A stretch of DNA of 7,414 nucleotides from contig CADEHD010000073.1 in assembly GCA_902827055.1 (NCBI GenBank), positions 1 to 7,414 of the forward strand. Reading direction: 5' to 3'. Source of the DNA: an uncultured Chloroflexota bacterium (GTDB lineage Bacteria; Chloroflexota; Dehalococcoidia; UBA2979). Below are positions 4,121-7,414 of this stretch, piece after piece (positions within the stretch are counted from its first letter, which is position 1; each line of letters begins with the position of its first letter). Position numbers and translations under genes: made by a program. The notes under the pieces are model-generated. The model worked only from the letters and a program-made list of their open reading frames with translations. It ran no database searches and was not told where the DNA came from.

Positions 4121-4952
4121 TGACGGCTTCCGTCTCTACTACGAGGTGTACGGCCCTGCGCCTGGGTCGGCACCCGCGGTGCTGCTCGCGCACGGCGCCG
4201 GCGGCAACGCCTTGGTCTGGTGGCAGCAGGTCCCAGCGTTCAGCCAGCGCTACACGACGATCACCTTCGATCACCGTGCGTTCGGGCGCTCACCCGACGT
4301 GGAGGATGGCCCCGGCCGGATCGCGTTCGGCACGGACACGCTGGCGCTCCTCGACCATGTGGGCGTCGAGCGCGTGCACTTCGTGGCACACTCGATGGGA
4401 GGGCGCACGGCGTTCGGGCTGTTCACGCGAGCACCTTCCCGGCTCGCGTCGATCACGTACTCGGGCACGAATGGCGGCGTGACCGACGATCACGCGCGAA
4501 GTCGCAAGGTCGAGCTCGAGGAGTCGGGCTTCTTCGCGGGCTCACTCCTGCGACGGGCGCTCGCCGAGGACTTCTACGACGAGTCGCCCGAGGGGGCGTT
4601 CCTGTATCGCCAGCTCCGGGGCATGAACCCGCCGCGGCCGCGCGACTTCCTCGCGCCACTCCCGCCCCGGCTGCATTACCGGGGTTCCACGGCGACCCGC
4701 CTCAACGAGGCCGGCGTGCCCATCCTCTGGCTTGTCGGCGAGCACGACCGCGTCGTCGCACCCGAGCTGATTCGGCACTCCCACGCGCTCACGCCCGGCT
4801 CGCGCTTCGCGCTCCTCCCGAGGGCGGGGCACTCTTCGTACTTCGAGCAGGCCGACGCCTGGAACGAGACGGTCCTGGCCTTCATCGACGCTGTGGAGCG
4901 GTCGCCTCGCGAGCGGATCGTGACGACCGGGGAGTCAGCTCCCGCGCAGTGA
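4101..4952 (+). CDS. Alpha/beta hydrolase
   Basis: A 283-residue alpha/beta hydrolase of usual length. The catalytic residues are clear: nucleophile Ser98 in AHSMGG (96-101), acid Asp216 in GEHDRVV, and His244 in AGHSSY. The oxyanion region is HGAGG (31-35), followed by FDHRAFGRS (56-64), as in esterase, epoxide hydrolase and C-C hydrolase relatives. Residues about 127-200 form the variable cap (EESGFFAGSLLRR, FLYRQLRGMNPP). No signal peptide is present, so it acts in the cytoplasm. The substrate cannot be told: esters, lactones and ring-cleavage products are all possible. Translation starts at the strong AGGAGG site and is coupled to the TPR gene. The 3' end overlaps the opposing zinc-finger-like gene by 18 bp. 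The last 15 residues are hydrophilic and extend beyond the fold. Superfamily membership is firm; the specific activity is unknown. Confidence 0.93.
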   Translation: MPHLPLDDGFRLYYEVYGPAPGSAPAVLLAHGAGGNALVWWQQVPAFSQRYTTITFDHRAFGRSPDVEDGPGRIAFGTDTLALLDHVGVERVHFVAHSMGGRTAFGLFTRAPSRLASITYSGTNGGVTDDHARSRKVELEESGFFAGSLLRRALAEDFYDESPEGAFLYRQLRGMNPPRPRDFLAPLPPRLHYRGSTATRLNEAGVPILWLVGEHDRVVAPELIRHSHALTPGSRFALLPRAGHSSYFEQADAWNETVLAFIDAVERSPRERIVTTGESAPAQ

Positions 4953-5189
4953 ATCCGAGTGCGACAGCCAGCCCAGCTGGCGCATCCGCGCATGCTCGCG
5001 GCTGTGGTACGCGGCGTCCCTGAACGACCCGCCGCAGTCCGCGCACACCTGCAGCTCCCGGAGGCGATCGGCGTCGCTCACAGGGCGCAGTCGAGCGCGC
5101 TCCGCCCGCTCGACTGGGTCCTCGATGCTGCGCATCGCCTCGAGGTGCTCGCATTCCCAGTAGCAACCATGCGGACAGAACTCGGCCAT
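4935..5189 (-). CDS. Small Cys/His zinc-finger-like protein
   Basis: An 84-residue protein with two likely metal sites and no family name that I recognise. The N-terminal cluster is Cys5, His7, Cys9, Cys13 and His15 (CPHGCYWECEH). The second is Cys49-x2-Cys52 followed by Phe56 and His62-x3-His66. This is the order of a C2H2 zinc finger, including the Phe after the second Cys, but with 9 rather than 12 residues between the pairs. A charged helical segment (about 16-47, EDPVERAERARLRPVSDADRLREL) joins them. Zn(II) binding is likely; nucleic-acid or protein binding is a guess. The ATG at 5189 follows a TACACT box by six bases, a leaderless pattern that supports this start. Its end overlaps the convergent hydrolase gene. 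It lies downstream of the radical SAM gene with a 127-bp gap and its own promoter, so it is probably independent. Confidence 0.75.
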   Translation of the reverse strand: MAEFCPHGCYWECEHLEAMRSIEDPVERAERARLRPVSDADRLRELQVCADCGGSFRDAAYHSREHARMRQLGWLSHSDSLRGS

Positions 5190-5195
5190 GCCCGG

Positions 5196-5201
5196 AGTGT
5201 A
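5196..5201 (-). promoter_or_regulatory. -10 box for the zinc-finger-like gene, leaderless type
   Basis: On the minus strand TACACT is followed by six bases (CCGGGC) and the ATG. No Shine-Dalgarno sequence is present. The -35 region shows no good match. The spacing is the same as for the GAF gene. Confidence 0.5.
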
Positions 5202-5293
5202 CGCCCGCCATCACGCCGCGCGACCACCGATCGGCGAAGAGCGCCCCGAGGGCCTCGGAGCGGCGGGCCGCGCCTGGTGTGCGTCGGCGGTTG

Positions 5294-5313
5294 GCCGGCG
5301 TGCCCGCGCCGGC
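5294..5313 (-). terminator. GC-rich stem-loop just after the radical SAM gene
   Basis: GCCGGCG (5294-5300) and CGCCGGC (5307-5313) form a perfect seven-base-pair stem with a six-base loop, three bases past the stop codon on the minus strand. No T run follows on that strand, as with the other stem-loops in this window. It probably marks the end of the transcript. Confidence 0.4.
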
Positions 5314-5316
5314 GGG

Positions 5317-7269
5317 TCACACGAGCGTGATCGGCTCCCAGCGCGTCGCGCCCAGGCGTTCCTCGGTCTTCGCCGCGCCGCTTGCGCCGCGCTTCGCCTG
5401 CACCAGCTCGATCACCTTGTGGCGGCATTCGCCGTGCAGGTTCTGATGGCCGCAGACGTTGCAGGGGAAGCGCTTGCAGTCGAGGGTGACCTCCTCGTTG
5501 AGCGTCCGCATCCACTCGCCGCGCAGATACGGCTTCTGCGTGCCGCTGTCGATGTGGTCCCAGGGCAGCGACTCCCACAGCTCCCGTTCGCGGTACGCGT
5601 ACTGCCACGGGTCGATGCCGTGCTCGTCGAAGGCCTGCTGCCAGATCGACCAGTCGTGGTGCTCCGACCACGCGTCGAACTTCGCCCCGAGACGCCACGC
5701 GGTCTCGATGACGTCGGCGATGCGCCGGTCGCCCCGCGACAGCACCGCTTCGAGCAGCGACTTCTCGGGGTCCTCCCACGTGAACTGCACCCCAGCCCGA
5801 CGGCACGCGTCCCGCAGCAGCTGGTGCCGCCGACGCAGCGTGTCGGCGTCGCACTGCGCCAACCACTGGTAGGGCGTGTGCGCCTTCGGAATGAAGTTCG
5901 AGGTCGACACGCGGACGCGGGCGCGGCCGCCGATGTGGCGCCGTCCGATCGCGCGTACCTCGGCCGCGATGCGCGCGATCTCCTCGACGTCGAAGTCGGT
6001 CTCGGTGGGTTGGCCGACCATGAAGTACATCTTCACGGAGGTCCAGCCGTTGGCGAAGGCGTTCTCGGCGGCGAAGAGCAGATCCTCCTCGGTCACCAGC
6101 TTGTTGATGGTGTTCCGGAGGCGCTGCGATCCCGCCTCGGGCGCAAGGGTGAGGGTGTGTTTCTTCCCGCGCGAGACGGCGTTGGCCACCTCGACAGAAA
6201 AGGAATCGACACGGGTCGAGGGGATGGAGATCTTCAGGCCACGGTCGCCGTACGCGTCCATGAGCGCGTTGACCATCGGGACGATGTCGCGGTGGTCGGT
6301 CGTCGAGAGCGACATCAACGAGAGCTCGTCGTAGCCGGTGTTGTCGAGGAGCTCCCCGGCCGCGCGCACCACTTCCTCGACGCTGCGCTCGCGCGTTGGA
6401 CGATAGATCATCCCGGCCTGGCAGAACCGACAGCCCTGCGTGCAGCCGCGCTGGATCTCGACGGTCGCGCGGTCGTGGACGACCTCCATGTAGGGGACGA
6501 TCGGCTTCGTGAGGGCGGGGGGCAGCGTCTGCACCAGGCGCCGCGTGACGCGCTTCGGCGCGGCGGCGTCCACCGGCACGGTCTCGAGGAAGCGACCGTC
6601 GTCCCCATACGTCGACTCGTAGAGCGACGGCACGTAGACCCCGGGAATCGCGGCGAGCCGGCGATGCAGCTCGACGCGCGGGCCGCCGCCGCCGTGCCAC
6701 GCGACGAGCGCGTCGGCAAGTTCCTCGATGACCTCTTCGCCCTCGCCGAGCACGAACGCGTCGAAGAAGGCGTGCATCGGCTCCGGCTCGAGGGCCACGG
6801 AGCCACCGGCGATGACCACAGTGTCGTCGTCTGCGCGATCGGCGGTCCGCACGGGAATCCCGCAGAGGTCGAGCAGGTTCAGCACATTCGTGAAGCAGAC
6901 CTCGTACTGGAGGGTGATCCCCAGGAGGTCGAACTCGCGGACCGGGTGATGCGACTCGAGCGAACGCAGCGGCTCCCGGTTCGCTCGGAGCAGCCCCTCG
7001 AGGTCGGTCCAGGGCGAAAACACGCGCTCGCAGAGTGTGTCCGGCCGGCGGTTGAGGATGTCGTAGAGGATGGCGATGCCGAGGTTCGCCATTCCGAGGT
7101 CGTACAGGTCGGGATACGCGATCGCCACCCGGAGCGCGGTCTCGTCCCAGTCCTTCGTAATCGAATGCAGCTCGCCGCCGGTGTAGCGCGCGGGCTTCGC
7201 GACGCGCCCGATCAGCTGCTCGTAGAGGCGGTCATCCGCGCTTGCGGTCGTCCCTCGATGGTCGGTCAT
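5317..7269 (-). CDS. Radical SAM protein with N-terminal B12-binding-like domain (TIGR03960 type)
   Basis: A 650-residue protein, full length for the TIGR03960 family of uncharacterised radical SAM enzymes. The N-terminal half (about 45-250) has the Rossmann-like B12-binding-type fold with YPDLYDLGMANLG (52-64), FSPW (84-87) and IAGGSVALEPEP (153-164). The usual DxHxxG cobalamin-binding motif is not visible. The radical SAM core starts at RGCTQGCRFC, where Cys276, Cys280 and Cys283 would hold the [4Fe-4S] cluster that cleaves SAM. IPSTRVD (349-355), LAPEAGS (375-381) and KMYFMVGQPTET (413-424) are core strands. A C-terminal Cys set (598, 603, 606, 615), with His608, 612 and 617 nearby, could bind a second cluster or zinc. 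In many genomes the family is fused to or beside a DUF2344 protein; none is downstream here. The start at 7269 has a weak GGGG ribosome site six nt before it. The reaction is unknown. Confidence 0.93.
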   Translation of the reverse strand: MTDHRGTTASADDRLYEQLIGRVAKPARYTGGELHSITKDWDETALRVAIAYPDLYDLGMANLGIAILYDILNRRPDTLCERVFSPWTDLEGLLRANREPLRSLESHHPVREFDLLGITLQYEVCFTNVLNLLDLCGIPVRTADRADDDTVVIAGGSVALEPEPMHAFFDAFVLGEGEEVIEELADALVAWHGGGGPRVELHRRLAAIPGVYVPSLYESTYGDDGRFLETVPVDAAAPKRVTRRLVQTLPPALTKPIVPYMEVVHDRATVEIQRGCTQGCRFCQAGMIYRPTRERSVEEVVRAAGELLDNTGYDELSLMSLSTTDHRDIVPMVNALMDAYGDRGLKISIPSTRVDSFSVEVANAVSRGKKHTLTLAPEAGSQRLRNTINKLVTEEDLLFAAENAFANGWTSVKMYFMVGQPTETDFDVEEIARIAAEVRAIGRRHIGGRARVRVSTSNFIPKAHTPYQWLAQCDADTLRRRHQLLRDACRRAGVQFTWEDPEKSLLEAVLSRGDRRIADVIETAWRLGAKFDAWSEHHDWSIWQQAFDEHGIDPWQYAYRERELWESLPWDHIDSGTQKPYLRGEWMRTLNEEVTLDCKRFPCNVCGHQNLHGECRHKVIELVQAKRGASGAAKTEERLGATRWEPITLV

Positions 7270-7320
7270 AGGTGCCCCAGTCGCCCACGGTCCCTCGCCT
7301 CGGTGGAATTGGTCGAGTCG

Positions 7321-7350
7321 AGCGTATCGAACGGGCCCCCACCGAGGCCA
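7321..7350 (-). promoter_or_regulatory. Weak promoter candidate for the radical SAM gene
   Basis: On the minus strand TGGCCT (7345-7350), an 18-base spacer and TACGCT (7321-7326) give a poor -35 and a fair -10 box, with a leader of about 45 nt. Nothing else is recognisable in the 145 bases upstream of the gene. Confidence 0.25.
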
Positions 7351-7414
7351 GCGCCACCCCGCTCGCCGTGCGGCCGCGAGTGCAATCGGGCGGGGCGGGC
7401 GAGGGCGCTAGCGC

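Noticed and set aside
5078..6700. 540-codon frame on the minus strand overlapping the radical SAM gene
   Set aside because: It is a shifted frame of the radical SAM gene, extremely Arg-rich and without motifs.
7405..7414. GCGCTAGCGC palindrome at the window edge
   Set aside because: It is short and GC-rich, and it is cut by the window end; nothing links it to a function.
1..7414. CRISPR arrays, insertion sequences, phage genes or secondary-metabolite modules
   Set aside because: No regularly spaced repeats, transposase, integrase or biosynthetic domains were found.

Overview
The window is GC-rich DNA (roughly 70% by eye), densely coding, with typical high-GC third positions. It contains an encoded-CCA tRNA-Arg, a group II truncated globin, a large radical SAM protein of the TIGR03960 type, and several starts in which a TAnnnT box sits 6-7 nt from the ATG (leaderless pattern). 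This suits a free-living high-GC bacterium such as a Chloroflexota (Dehalococcoidia-like) or Actinomycetota lineage. The sequence does not decide between them, and there is no sign of phage, transposon, plasmid or CRISPR.

Layout. 1-585: 3' part of a ThiP/FbpB-like ABC importer permease. 582-1838: an ABC ATPase-like subunit joined to it by an ATGA overlap, which keeps the fold and the TOBE region but has lost every catalytic motif. 1888-2400: a stand-alone GAF protein resembling the haem-binding GAF of the DevS/DosT oxygen sensors. 2434-2868: a group II truncated haemoglobin, 33 nt downstream. 2869-3135: a non-coding stretch with inverted and direct repeats and a promoter carrying a palindrome. 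3136-3393: a small basic protein of unknown function. 3438-3513 (minus): tRNA-Arg(UCG). 3617-4952: a TPR protein overlapping an alpha/beta hydrolase. 4935-5189 (minus): a small Cys/His zinc-finger-like protein, tail-to-tail and overlapping the hydrolase by 18 bp. 5317-7269 (minus): the radical SAM protein. 7270-7414: its upstream region.

How the genes may work together. The permease and the pseudo-ATPase look like one import system of unknown substrate (iron or thiamine relatives are the nearest in type). The GAF protein and globin form a plausible gas/redox pair. The TPR protein and hydrolase are translationally coupled. The most unusual feature is the ABC subunit with all nucleotide-handling motifs replaced in an intact, correctly spaced fold. 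The second is the GAF-globin pair. No complete novel multi-gene system is evident.
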